Below, one piece after another: positions 13,096 to 25,354 of a stretch of 64,000 nt of DNA. The DNA is taken from assembly GCF_001653235.2 (NCBI RefSeq), contig NC_035792.1, forward strand, positions 4,402,001-4,466,000, given 5' to 3'. Made by a program: the position numbers and the translations under genes. The first letter of the stretch is position 1, and every line of letters begins with the position of its first letter. Under the pieces are notes generated by a model, which worked only from the letters and a program-made list of their open reading frames with translations, did not search any database and was not told the DNA's origin. The DNA is from Pochonia chlamydosporia 170. Taxonomy: Eukaryota > Ascomycota > Sordariomycetes > Hypocreales > Clavicipitaceae.

Positions 13096-14304
13096 ATGAC
13101 TCGCAACCACTACCAACGGACACCTTTACTCGTCGCTGCCGCCATCTGTACAGCGATGAGTGGCATTGCTGTTGAGGCCGCATCTGCGCAAACATACACA
13201 AATAACGCAGTATTAGGCATAAAAGCTTTGAATGCCAACTGGTACAACGTTCGAACAGGCATCTGGGACAATGCTTGGTGGAACAGCGCAAACGCACTCA
13301 CGACCCTGGCAGATTTTGCAGCGGTACGCCTTGATGAGGCCAATAAGCTGAACATTGGCGGTTACATGCGGAACACATTTGTCCAAGCGCAAAAGACCAA
13401 CGTACAAACAGTCAAAAATTTTGACACGGGGGGCATGGTATCATCTGTCTACTGTTTAGACAATAGCGACGGCTGTCTCGCGAAACGAGACTTTTTGGGA
13501 AAGCGTGGCTTTGACGACTTTCTCAATGAATTTTATGACGATGAGGGATGGTGGGCCTTGGCTTGGTTGAAGTCGTACGATGTAGCAGGTGACAAAGAGT
13601 ATCTGCAGGCCGCGATAGACATATTCAAAGACATGCAAACCGGAAGAGATACAAACTGTGGAGGCGGAATCTGGTGGAGCAAAAAGAAGACGTACGTCGC
13701 CAGCATCGCCAACGAGCTGTATCTATCTGTGGCGGCCTCTCTTGCACGACGAGTTCCCCAGAACAGCACCTACAAAAAGATTGCCATCGATCAATGGAAC
13801 TGGTTCGAGAAGACTGGCCTGATTAACAGTAAAAAGCTTATCAATGACGGCCTCACCAACCCAGGGTGCAAGAACAACGGCCTTCAGACCTGGTCGTACA
13901 ACCAAGGCGTCATTCTTGGCGGACTTGCTGAGCTGTTTCGACTCACCGGCGACCTCAAATACATCGAGAAAGCTATGCCTATTGCAGAGGCAGCTATTAA
14001 GACCCTCTCGGTGAACGGAACGCTGGTAGAAACTGACAAGTGCGAACTGAGAACTGGACACTGCGGCAGAGACGGCCAACAATTCAAGGGAATATTTATT
14101 CGCAATCTACGATATCTAAACGACGTGGCCCCCAAGCAGGAGTTCAAAGACTTTATCAAGCGAAATGCCGACTCTATTTGGGCTAAAGATAGAAACAACG
14201 AGAACCTCCTTGGAGTAGCATGGACGGGGCCGTACATTGCAGCCACTGGACCATCTCATAGCAGCGCATTGGACGCTATAGTTGCTGCTGTGGCCGTTGC
14301 GTAA
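13096..14304 (+). CDS. Secreted glycoside hydrolase family 76 (alpha-1,6-mannanase type)
   Basis: Single exon, 402 residues, starting at the ATG in AAACAATGACT. The first ~33 residues form a signal peptide with a hydrophobic stretch and an Ala-x-Ala-like end (VEAASA). The mature chain has the GH76 (alpha/alpha)6 barrel signature: FYDDEGWWALAWLKSYDVAG holds the Asp-Asp pair that is catalytic in characterised GH76 mannanases, and CGGGIWWS and SYNQGVILGGLAEL are typical later motifs. GH76 in fungi includes Dfg5/Dcw1, which act on GPI glycan and mannan during wall assembly. Those carry a Ser/Thr-rich stalk and GPI signal, whereas this protein ends at DAIVAAVAVA with no clear stalk. A freely secreted mannan-degrading or wall-remodelling enzyme is therefore more likely. 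It sits alone between two gaps. Confidence 0.93.
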   Translation: MTRNHYQRTPLLVAAAICTAMSGIAVEAASAQTYTNNAVLGIKALNANWYNVRTGIWDNAWWNSANALTTLADFAAVRLDEANKLNIGGYMRNTFVQAQKTNVQTVKNFDTGGMVSSVYCLDNSDGCLAKRDFLGKRGFDDFLNEFYDDEGWWALAWLKSYDVAGDKEYLQAAIDIFKDMQTGRDTNCGGGIWWSKKKTYVASIANELYLSVAASLARRVPQNSTYKKIAIDQWNWFEKTGLINSKKLINDGLTNPGCKNNGLQTWSYNQGVILGGLAELFRLTGDLKYIEKAMPIAEAAIKTLSVNGTLVETDKCELRTGHCGRDGQQFKGIFIRNLRYLNDVAPKQEFKDFIKRNADSIWAKDRNNENLLGVAWTGPYIAATGPSHSSALDAIVAAVAVA

Positions 14305-15794
14305 ATAATCCTTATTGCATAATAGCCAATAACGTACGTATGGGACTCGGAAGGTTGGTATACTGTTTATATTTTTCTTGGGTACAGCATTGCATGATGA
14401 GCGGTTATGAAGTCATTTTGGAATACAGTCTTATGAGTATTTTCTTACACGAATTGGTAATTATTATTGTTTTTCGGCCATCTTTCACATCTTCAAATGT
14501 TTGACGAGGATGGAGAGGCAGCCGTTGTCCACAGCATGTTTATAGGATACATGTGTCTCCTTTCTACGGGACACACCCAAAGCATATATATTGATAAGTC
14601 ATAAAACCCATTAACATAGTCAAACAGTCCCATGATGACAACATAACCTTGGCACTGCACTTGCAGATACACAAAATGCCTCTTCACCATCGTTTGAGTT
14701 GCACTTTCTATCAGCTGCAGTAATCACATGACAGTAAGCCTTACTCACTGGCAGGTTACATCCATGTGACCAGAAGAGACAGGTTTACGTGATTGGGTAT
14801 TGAAACGGACATCGTTGTTAGTGATTGCTGTTTTTCAGTGTCGTGGAGCGATTAACCTGCATGTTGCTTGACTTGGTTCCAGGGCAAGTGGAATTAGCGA
14901 ACCTCGGAGAAATTCTTTCCAGAAAGCAAAATATTAGTACTCCCATAGTGTACTTCAGGCAAATTTGCGTTTCCAGGGTCCACGAGTTGTGGATGGTCGC
15001 TTCGTCTGGTCTTGTGCCAAGTATACTTGGTTGAGGTGTAGGGTTGGCCGACTCATTCACTGGCATGTATCCCAATAGGCTAGCAGCATATACCGTGTGT
15101 CTCGTGACAAGGAGAATTCGTATCAAGAGAGATTTGGTTACTTGTTGGTAGAAACGTGCGGGCAGTTTGTGTTTTTGATGGTGCGTATAAGTTTAGCTCT
15201 CTGAAGTTGTAGCTTGGTGGTTGTCGTTGTCCGACATTGTGAGTAGTCGTTGCTGTGTGTTTGGGATTGGTTGGTGAGAGCCATTTCTTCCACAGCTGAT
15301 ATATTATGTCTTGAGGGGTATACTTTCACCTAAGTGGGATCTAGTATTGCCACTTGTGGTTTCTGGCTGCCATCTCTTGGATTTGGTTCACAGGGTTAGG
15401 GTTAGCACTCTCACAAGTGGTTTTGGGCGGGGCAGATTTCAAGTCCACTCCATTTGTTGAACTCAACCTCAAGAGGGACATGACCAGTCATGCTGATATC
15501 ACACAACAACAGGCCTGGGGAGTTGTCTTGAGTGCCTTGTGCGCTTTATAATCATATTTGGTGTGTATCTACCGTGTTATTTACACTTCTGCTTGTTGAC
15601 CAGGCGATTTTAATACGGCTGCCTGGAGAATTTGCAGCCCACTCAACCGCTTCTCCAGGGGCATAAATGCTGCCTTGGGCGTCAGAAAACAAACCACCCC
15701 CTGGCGAGAGGCCTTTTATGCCCGCTGCGCGACTCTCACCATTTAAACCCTCGATTTAAACTTCAGATTCGAGTTTTCTGACGGTGTATTCATC
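14305..15794. other. Intergenic, no gene seen
   Basis: AT-rich 3' flank of the GH76 gene, then promoter region of the tubulin cofactor D gene. It holds a two-unit telomere-like tract at 15392-15405. No supported coding sequence. Confidence 0.6.
15392..15405 (+). promoter_or_regulatory. Interstitial TTAGGG-type tract upstream of cofactor D
   Basis: AGGGTTAGGGTTAG lies about 390 bp upstream of the cofactor D ATG. Myb-domain factors of the Tbf1/Taz1 class bind TTAGGG pairs at telomeres and some promoters. A regulatory role here is inference. Confidence 0.35.
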
Positions 15795-18700
15795 ATGGAT
15801 GCCCCAGACACCGATTTCGACATCAAACTGCAGAAGATCTCTGGTGACTTGATCGCTGACCTCGACCGCGCGTTTACCACTCTACTCCGCAAACCTAATG
15901 GTCATGGGGGCACTCAAGTGCGGTCCTTTGTAAGGGCCAGAGAGACATTCAAGTCTACCACCGCGGTAAGTCGACCTGCCCGCACTATTAGTTTGCGATA
16001 CTGATGAAACGAAGATCCTGGACACGTTTCAAGAGCTTCCACAACTCTTAGATCCATACCTACCGAAATGGATACCACTGTTGGCAGAGTCCTACCTGGA
16101 GTATGCCCAGATGCGGCGCAGAATGAAAATCCCTCCTAGACAATCTAGTCTTTTGGTGCCCGTTGACTACGCCATCTGCCGGATCTTGTATGGCTTCTGC
16201 AAAGTCCGCGGAGAAAAGGTCATTGTCCGCTTCTTAAACGTGGAGACCAGATATCTCGAGGTCCTTCTTTCGGCAATAGAAGAAGCAGAGCACGCATCTA
16301 CAGCTGATTCCCAGAATCATGGGTGGGAATGGGAGCAGCGGTATGTTGTGCTTCTCTGGCTTTCGCATCTTTTACTGGCACCGTTCGACTTGTCAACCAT
16401 TTCGACTCTGGATATAGAAGAATCTGGCATCCCCCATATTTCTGGCCTCGAATGGCCAGATAATTTGCCCGGCATCACTATCAGAGTAATTCCACTTGCT
16501 ATTAAATATCTCTCTTCTCCGGGAAAGGAAAACGATGCCGCCAAGGCTCTGTTGGTGCGGGTAGCAATGCGACGAGACATGCAGCAACTGGGTGTATTGG
16601 ATGCCCTGGTTCAATGGGCATTGGTCTCACTCCAGCCTGGAAAGAATGGCGATATCGAGTCGACATATTTCTACCTTGGAGTATTGTCATTCTTAGCTGG
16701 GGTATTGCGGTCCTCAGCAGAGACTTCAGACATGGATAAACATCTGCCTTTGATATTCCAGTGCGTCTATGATATAGCCCTGGGCAACAATGAGGTGTCG
16801 AAATCGATCATCCGGCTCGCAGTAGTGAGGAAGATGATCCTCAAAGTTATTCGGTCTGTAATTGTGTCGCTACTGCGGCAGAATCGGCAGAGTATGGCTA
16901 ATACAGAGATGGCGGAAAGCGCAATCGGCTACCTGCTCGACAGTGTATCTGATAACGACACACCAGTCCGACTCTCGGCCAGCAAGGCATTGAGCATCAT
17001 TACGCTCAAGTTGGATCCTGGCATGGCTTTCCAAGTAATCGAAGCTGTGCTCGATTCCCTCAACAGAAATATTCTTTGGACAAAACCTACTAGCAGCCAG
17101 GGAGACAAACCTGTAAGAAATTTGTCGGCGGTAAATCATCTGGAATGGCACGGCTTGATGCTCACGCTCTCCCACCTGCTTTACCGTCGATCTCCTCCAG
17201 CTGACCAGCTCTCCGATATCATACACGCTTTGCTGTTGGGACTGTCTTTTGAACAACGAAGCACGTCTGGAGGTAGCGTAGGTGCGAATGTTCGCGATGC
17301 CGCTTGTTTTGGTATTTGGGCACTGGCTCGTCGGTACACTACACAGGAGCTGCTGAATGTGCCCACACAATCTGTTTTCGCGGCAAAAGCACACCCTTCT
17401 TCAAGTTCAATCTTGCAAGTTTTGGGTACAGAACTAGTTGTTACGGCGTCGCTGGATTCTGCGGGAAATATTAGACGTGGCGCGTCTGCAGCCCTGCAAG
17501 AACTTATCGGACGGCATCCGGACACGGTGGAGCGAGGAATAGAGGTTGTACAGACTGTTGACTATCATGCTGTTGCGAGGAGGTCTAGAGCTGTGGAGGA
17601 GGTGGCTGCAAAGGCGACGAAACTGTCTGCTCAGTATGGCGAAGCGCTTCTTGATGCCATTCTCGGATGGAGAGGCATTGGAGACATGGATTCTCTATCC
17701 AGGAGAGTCACTGGTGCTGCTTTTGGCATCCTAACAGCAGAGGTGGCTCAACTGGATAGTACCTCGCCAATGTCTCGGTTCCTTCTCACGATAAAGTTGG
17801 TCATTGCGCGAATTCAAGCTCTTGCAAAGCGGCAGGTTGAAGAGCGACATGGCTTGCTCTTGTGTAATGCTTCTGTGCTAAACAAGGTTTCAGCGACTCT
17901 ACGGGAAGGTAAAGATGAATCCCATATTGATTCATCGCTAATTGATACAGTTCTCAGTTCGGTATCTGACATCCTCGAAGATGCTCGAACCACTGACTAT
18001 CGAAAGCCAGAGTTGATTGCTGAGGCAGCCGGCTGTCTGGTTGTGTCTTCACTGCCAGTAATCCAGGCAGCAGTCCTTGGAAAGAAGTCTGGCATACATT
18101 TGGAACCAGGACATGATCTTCTCTCCTCCTCGCGTTCTCAAGAGTATATATGCTCTGCATTGAAGTTACTTCCAAATGGATCATCATATGAGAATGTCGA
18201 AAAACTTATTTCGACGCTGAAGATGATTATCCCAACATGGCTGGCCAGGAGTGAACCCGAGACCGTGGAACCTGCATCTGAAGCGGCTCTCGTACTTGTA
18301 CTCTTCTCCAAGAGCCAGGACAGAGAGAAGACACTTCAAGAATGGGCTTCTATGGTCGAAAGTAAACCTACTACACGAACAGTAACCACCGGACAAGGCT
18401 ATTTCCATGCTTTGGCCATGGCACAGCCTCTTGCGAAGCAGGCTGTTCGTGATCCTCATACAGATCTGGCTTGCCAGGCATTCTTGGACCGGTGGGCAAA
18501 AGACGACGATATCGACACGAGGGTAACTATACTGCAGAGCTTGATCCGCAGTCGCCTCCTACAAGCAGAAGCAGGTATATTCCTGAGTTTGCTAGTCGAG
18601 GGACTGAACGACTATACTACAAATGCTCGGGGGGATGTTGGCTCGCACGTCAGAGTGCAAGCCCTACGAGCTGTTAGAAAAGTATGGGAGGACGACACCG

Positions 18701-19596
18701 GCTCAGCTGCAACGTCAGAGGTGATGAAGAAATCTGTCAAGGAGCTCTTCCCTTGTATTTTACGCCTTGCAGCCGAGAAACTTGATCGCGTTCGACCGGA
18801 AGCCCAAGCCGTTGTAGCATTGATGATGAAGGACTGGTGCGTCTTCCCCCAGAACCCAAAAGCTGAAGAACTCAAAGCTAATAAATGTTGCAGTGACGCA
18901 AAATCTTTTCAATCCCTCACATTCTCATCCAAAGATTACTTTGAAACTCTGCTCAACCTCATCTTATCAAGCTCGTTATCACCACTCCTCGAAACTTCCG
19001 ATGCAGACAGATCCGCATGGATGGCAGAACTCATGTCCGGCTTCGTCACGTCCGCCGACACAGGAAACGATGACCTAGTCATAGCAAGTCGAGCAGCTCT
19101 GACAGATTTCTGCGAAAAGTCCCAACAGCATCTGGACATGGTATGCCATGCTCTCACATCAAACTTGCGTTCTCGCCACGGTGATGATCGCATAGCTGTA
19201 CCTACACTTGAGATTATCGCGTTTTTGTTCCACGTCGGTTTATTCCAGCAGAGTCAGGGGGTCAATCTCCGCAATTTGTGCCTGTACACACAAAAGGCGG
19301 GTTACAAGACGGGCAATGTTCGCAAGATTATGGCATGCGTGAAAGTCTACGGTGCTGTGGCGGGCCTATCTACTGGGAAGGGAGATGATGTGCGTGTTGG
19401 TGTGAGTGAAGCTAGGAAGAGACTGGGGGCTTTGATGTATCATCCCTGGCCGCGGGTTAGGAGTGTTGTTGTCGATGAGATTTGGGGATTATCTGGGTTT
19501 GAGGAAGTCGAGGGTGCAAAGTTGACGAGCGTCGATTGGTCTGCCGCCGGGAAGATACAGATAAAAGCTACGGTGCAGTCGCTGGGCATGGAATGA
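15795..19596 (+). CDS. Tubulin-folding cofactor D (TBCD/Alp1)
   Basis: Exon 1 is 15795-15965 and exon 2 begins at 16015 after a 49-nt intron. The reading then stays open to the stop at 19594. Within it, 18837-18893 looks like a 57-nt in-frame intron (GTGCGT donor, TTGCAG acceptor), giving 1231 residues if removed or 1250 if retained. The protein is an all-helical HEAT/ARM-repeat chain: an N-terminal region (LLVPVDYAICRILYGFCKVRG), a middle containing DNDTPVRLSASKALSIITLK, and a C-terminal cofactor D domain with VRSVVVDEIWGLSG. Cofactor D takes beta-tubulin from cofactor A and forms the supercomplex with cofactors C and E that releases alpha/beta dimers in the cytosol. Length and domain order match fungal Alp1 proteins. 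No neighbour is linked in function. Confidence 0.93.
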
Positions 19597-20780
19597 TTAC
19601 AACTATTGGGCATTACCGTAGAAGGCTTGCCATTATGCGCGACTTTCTTCCTTTGAATAGGGATCTCTCTCTCGGCATTTGTTGTAGTCTAGCGCCACGT
19701 CCAAGCAGCCGCGAAACTAGTGACACCTTCGTTCCAATAGTAGAGTATGCCTCCTACGCCACAACAAGATCAAGATAGTATCAGAGGTGGCTGGTCAATG
19801 TGAAACACTTTGTCCGGCTCCTTCTGGATGGGCCTTGATAAAGCAGGGCGGTCGAACATTCTCAGGCATTGTTGGTGCGCCAAACATTGGCTTTGGCTTC
19901 GGCACCTGACGTGGCTTTTTCTAAGCGATTCATGTGAAGTCGTCACTCATTTACTGTACTATCGACCCTCCCGGGATATGCTTCATTAACAGATTTAAAC
20001 GAAGTCAGTTTTAACTCATTAATTCTAATTACTGTTGGTTGTTAGGTTTGTTTTGTTTTTGGAAAAGAAACGTTGAAGCACAGATCACATCTGAGAAATG
20101 ACTTTCCAGGGAGCCAGGAGAGGCCATAAGCTTTCCCCCAACCGAAGCCATGGGGATGCCGACCCGTCTCTGTGTGTAAAGACTGCACCTGTATGGTGCA
20201 CAGGTACAATACAAGACCCCAAGTTTCAATAGCCGTTCGGTGACGGATTGTGGTGGTTACGACAGCCGGGTTGAGGGTTGAGTTTACGAGTCAAGTGAAC
20301 CTGTCAAAGCACAAGTCAACATGGAATCAACTGGCGGTGGCAGGCAGGGTTCTTCAGGGATCGACGTTCGATAACTGGAGAGAGTTTTCCTATCGCCTTA
20401 TCCCTGTCACGGCTTCGCCCGAAACTGTAGTTGGTGTTGGCTGGTTTGGTTGTGGCTCCCAAACCGCGTGTTATCTCCGCCTTGTGATTGATGGTGGCCA
20501 AGGGTCATTTAATTACTCAAGTACAGAGTACTGTGGTCTTTGATGTCCAAGTTGAACATGTTGGTCACAAGTGGCAACTCGGCTCCAGGTGAAAGATATG
20601 GGTTGGTTCATGATTGACTTGGCGAGTTCCAATTTGGTAGCCGCACCTGTTGGAGTTGCACGAGTCCAAAAGTTCCCCAGTGATACGCATCAGATATTCG
20701 AAGCAGCGGGTTGTCAAGATGGCAGGCAGCAAAAGAAGAAATTGAGCCCCCACTCACAGATGCTTACATACAGGAAGTAT

Positions 20781-20850
20781 GTACAGTACTGTACTGAAGA
20801 GTACCGATTTGCAACTCACTGCGAACCATCGAGTGACCCAGTACTCCGTA
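20781..20850. repeat. Second copy of the 14-bp palindrome with TACTCCGTA
   Basis: GTACAGTACTGTAC at 20781-20794 is identical to the copy at 5075-5088. TACTCCGTA follows at 20842-20850. A related half, AGTACAGTACT, occurs at 22826-22836. Confidence 0.75.
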
Positions 20851-21254
20851 CTTGGTTGGTTATCTCGCAAGGACCCATTCGGTGAACTGAATTGGAGGTG
20901 TGGCTGCTGACATCAAATTAGCCAGTACTGGCTTACCCCAGGTTACGATGGAGTCGGCAAACCACGAACTGAGTTATGGTTCCACAAAGTGCAGGACGAG
21001 TAACCAAATCAATCAAACATGTGCAACGAGTCGTGAAGGAGAGCAACGCCGGAGTCGTAGTTACCAGGGCGAACAACTTGACAGCCAGCCGAAAGCCTGA
21101 ATGTTAAAGCAATTCAACTTCCAAGGTAACCCGTAGTTGCTGGGGTAGTTGTATGGTTGCACCCAACAGTGGCCGTCGCATAAAACCTGTTGGGGTTTGT
21201 CAATATGCCACAAAAATCGTCAAGGCAAGGCACCCCAAGGATGCCCCCGGACTT

Positions 21255-21273
21255 GTCTAGAGCGTGGCTAGAC
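21255..21273. repeat. Small inverted repeat
   Basis: GTCTAG and CTAGAC flank a 7-bp spacer with a perfect 6-bp stem. It is short enough to be chance. Confidence 0.4.
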
Positions 21274-22324
21274 TCATGCTTAGCCTTGTCTGGCCCATGT
21301 GCCTTTTTGGCGCACCGGGTTTGCTTGCAGTGTGAATGCTGTCTTCCCTGAAAACACCAACCTTAAGAGCAGAACTCTCCCATTTGCACATGCATCTGAC
21401 ACCCAGAGGAACTGAGGCTCCATATCTCACACACTCCAAAGTCACCTCCCGCGTCAACCCTCAAGTGCTGAAAGACGTTTTGGGAGAAGACCGGACCCAT
21501 GCCATTGTCTCACTTGCCTGATGGAGCGATCGTGGCGCCACGGTATCCGTGTCTCGCACGTGCTGACTGGGTGCAAGAAAAAGAAAAGAAAGACGCAAGC
21601 TTAGGACGCTAGTGATATGGCAAAGGGAGACCTGGATTGTCGATTGCTAGAAATAGAATTTTGTCTCTGGATAAGTCTTGCAAGCATGCTGTGTCTGTGA
21701 TGGTGCAATGTCTTGGTGGCTGGCAGAAGCTGAGGAACCGGAGCCTTGTCCTTGAGTACCGTCAATGGCACCGCTCACGTTTGTGGCTGGCCTTTTCTTG
21801 TAACTGCCCTTGGTGCTGTGCAGGTAGGGAGTGGCTTGCATTCGATTTCGGTATTGGAAAGTGATCAATGTATGCCGTAGGGATAGACACCGCTACTCGC
21901 AAACGACTTTGCAACGTTCAAGACGCATCAAAAATTAACCTACGGACAGGAGAAAGTCAAGTCGTGCATAATATTGGCCATATTGCATTGGGGACATTGA
22001 ACGCACAGCTGCGGAGGAAGGGAAGGTACGATGCACTAAGAAAAGGCCTGGTCTGGAACTTGGTACCCAGTCTCCCCGCTGCCTGCCAATCTCAATGGTC
22101 AAGGTCCACGTTGGCTCTCGATCAAGTCTGGTCGAGTCTGTTCCATTCAATACACTCGTACTTGTACTCCATCTCTAACTCCATCCTCGGCTTGAAACTT
22201 CCAAAGGCGTGGTTTGTGAGCTTCAGCTTGGTCCATCTCCAACTCCGTGGCAAACCCGCACCATCGCTATACTTGTAAGTACTTTATGTAAACACAGCTT
22301 TTACCTTCTCAATTGTGTGATCTG

Positions 22325-22352
22325 CTGGCTGACTGGCTGGCTGGCTGGCTCG
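22325..22352. repeat. GGCT/GACT tetranucleotide microsatellite
   Basis: A tract of about seven tetranucleotide units, mostly GGCT with GACT variants, lies in non-coding sequence. Confidence 0.7.
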
Positions 22353-23669
22353 GCCCGGGTTCAGTCGCCACCTCAATGCAACCTCGCATTTACTGTCAAA
22401 GGACTTAAGGTCCACTCCTCAACCCCGATCACCGTGCTCGGTACGGACAGGAGTCTTGATGGGGCAACCTCTCTTCAGATAAGGATCCAATGGAGCCAGG
22501 ACGCGGCCAAGCTGCATGTCAATGCCAAGTTTGGAATCCAAGCACCACCCCTTCCTATCATCTCGTGATGAGTGTTGGACAATGTGTAATTCTGTTGCCT
22601 GAAGTTCGCGACGAAATGTGCCATCCCCACCACTGCAGCGGCTTCATGCACCAGATCGAGACCGCCAAAATGCCCAACCTCTTGCTTGATCTGAGAGTCA
22701 TCAGTGCACCTCAAATTTAAACCGAGCAGATCGTGAAATTTGGATGTTGGGGCGAATAAGACGCATGGCAATGTTGGGCAACATCGCCTGGCTGGCAGCT
22801 CGCTCAGTCATGGGTGATAAGTTAGAGTACAGTACTTCCACTTAGCGGGATCGTGCAGCACAGGAAGGAAAAGCCTGCAACTTCAACAATGGCTACACTG
22901 AACTGATAACTTACCATCCCTGGTGCCCTTGCGGAGCCAAAGAGCTCATCAGTCTTTGCTTCACATTTGTTGTTATATGAACCAGGTTCAGCTGCCGCCA
23001 ACGCAGCCGCGAATCCTGCAAGGCTCAGCATGTGTACCATTGTGGCAGATTCGGCGGCAGATCGAGGACGAGCTTCAAGGCTCTCCTTGCCCGAAACAGT
23101 TGCACCAACCTAATACAGCATTTCGCTTTTACAAACTGTACAGTGGCAGGCAAGTTTTGGTAGCAGTCTCAACTCTCCGGCATCCCGAGAGCCGTGGGAG
23201 ACTGGCTGGGCAATTGTCGGCACACATCCGAAAGCCTGTGGTGATGGTGTATGAGACGCTGTCCAGGGGTCGAACACCTCTGATGTGGGATCGGCAAGGG
23301 TAGCAGATGCTACGCAATCTTCGAGCACTTCAGGATGAGGCAGTCAAAGTCTAAATGTTGCCATTAGTGGTGGCCTTTCATCGCAACGGGACAACGAGTT
23401 TGGTTTGCCTGACAGCAATTGTGCGGAGGGTGAAAGTCGACCAAAACTTTTCATCATTCGCCGCATAATTGCCGAATACAGTTTGGTTATGCTCTCTATT
23501 CATTCTGGTTCCAGTCAACCACCCCATTTCTCCCCGCCTCCAATGTGCAGGCTGGGGGTCACAGCATCCTGGGGAGTATCCACGCGAGCTCAAGAACTTC
23601 ATTCAGCCAAAGACGCAGAGTACATAACTATGTGAATCGCCACTGGCTGCAAGCCAATCCTAGCGCGTT

Positions 23670-23678
23670 TACGGAGTA
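23670..23678 (+). repeat. Dispersed 9-mer TACGGAGTA
   Basis: Exact copy in the gene-poor interval. Confidence 0.7.
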
Positions 23679-25354
23679 GCTGATGTGACATCTGAATCAA
23701 TGGGGCTCATGTCTCGCGCCTCTGGAGCACAGACGTTCGATAACGATGGAGCAGGATGAACAACGCTTGAGTCAATGAATACCAGGTGGCGTACGGACTG
23801 ATTGGCGCCTCAACTGCCATCTGAGTTGATTTGGAAGGCTGCCCAGGTAGGACCATTCAGGCCAGTATTGAAGCCCTAGGACTGTTTCCAAAACCACGGA
23901 AATTGGGTGAAGGTGGTGGGTTAATTTGATTGTGCAGGTAAGAGGAGAAGAAACGAGAGAATGGCCCAGCCATGGACAGACAATCCCTTTGAACTGCTCG
24001 CTTGTCCGCAATTGTGCGCGGCTGAATAAAACTCATGACCCTAATATTTGCTGCTTTTAGACACTGGGTTGGAGTGTTTGCGGCTGACTTCCTGCAGACC
24101 AGACGCATGAAAGCCGTCTCTGATGCCCTGTGTGCGATCTTGGGCGACGAGACCAACACAAACCAGCTCGCGAACAGTTGACAACTTCCAGACTCGTTCT
24201 TGGGGAGTGCGCTGTCTGTTCAGAAGCCCTCCGTGGAGTCGGGGACAATTTTCATCAGGGTCTGGTCCTGGCACAATCGTTCGCCTGTCGGCAGAGCCAC
24301 CCCAAGAGGGTGATGATCACAACGTCACGTCTCGCCTGGCCACGCCAAGACTTGGCCAGTGCTTGTCTTGGCTTTTCTCAGACCAGTGGTGAATCCTTTT
24401 TCTTGGCCATCCCAAGCCAACTGGGCATCCAACTGGACATCCGCTCCGGCGGATTACGCACTTCGCCAATCATGACCAAATCGTGGCCTTGTTGGCATCC
24501 ACAAAAGTCCACCAAGCATCCACCAGAGCCATGCCCCAAAAGCCATCCCATACAATCAGCACCTCCACAATAGCGTGTCTGTCGAACCTGGCTTTGCAAC
24601 CAAACAAAAGTGGCGTTCTCTTTGCTTTATGCTTGGCCCTGCACCTACCAGGTGTCCCACCAAAGGCTTGAGAGGTTGAGAGGCCAGACAGACCAGGCCC
24701 CTGTCTGACAAACCATGGCGTGCCGACTCGGCCAACCCAGGGAAGGCCGTTTTCTCCAGGTTCCCCGTTGGCCGCTCACATCGATAGCAGGTACCCAGTT
24801 ACTTGGCCTGGCCACATTGTCATCGCTTATCCACGTTGAATGCGCGGTTAGCGTACCGTCCGTATTAGCCCGCCGGTTTTGAAAGTAAGCCCAGCAAGTC
24901 GCCTCCCCATAATCGCTTTCAGACTGCCCACATCCTCCCAACCTTTACTTTTCAATTATTTCTCCTTGTTCTGAAATACAAAGTGCTTCGGGCTCGATCT
25001 GGGGTGCCTCTGGGCTAACTACGTTGCCGTCAAATCTAGCTGTGCCACCGAAACATCCTTTTGTCGATGCGACTTCAGATATTATTCCTCGCCATCGTAT
25101 GCGACAACCCATCTGGTGCAGAATATCCTCTTCCGACAACCACAACTTTTGGCCTCATGTCCTCTTGACCCTGGAGATCTCGGCTTTCCTGGACCGAATC
25201 CACTGAAACCATACGTTCCCCTCACTTTATTTATACCCGCAGGTCGAGGGTTACGAAGCCGTTTTGAACTGCCTCTTCACTTTTTCACTTCGGCATATCC
25301 TCGCTCGTCGAGCCCACCCGGGAGCTCGGCGGGCGCGGAGCGAATTTTATCGCC

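Larger units (their letters stand above)
19597..25354. other. 5.8-kb gene-poor interval
   Basis: This is the longest gene-free stretch. Short frames (up to ~147 codons) show no family motif, splice-supported continuation or consistent composition. Notable content: a 14-bp palindrome with TACTCCGTA at 20781-20850, a 6-bp inverted repeat with 7-bp loop at 21255-21273, a GGCT/GACT tetranucleotide tract at 22325-22352, TACGGAGTA at 23670, and many CTTGG/CCAAG pairs between about 24300 and 24420. The right end, from about 25100, is CT-rich and probably the leader of the membrane-protein gene. Confidence 0.6.

Noticed and set aside
23230..23310. TGTTCGACCCC on the minus strand resembling a tRNA B box
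   Set aside because: The surrounding bases do not form a T-stem or acceptor stem and no A box lies at the right distance.
19597..25354. Possible relic of a transposon in the largest gap
   Set aside because: No transposase- or reverse-transcriptase-like residues in any frame, no terminal repeats, and no long AT-rich block of the kind left by repeat-induced point mutation.
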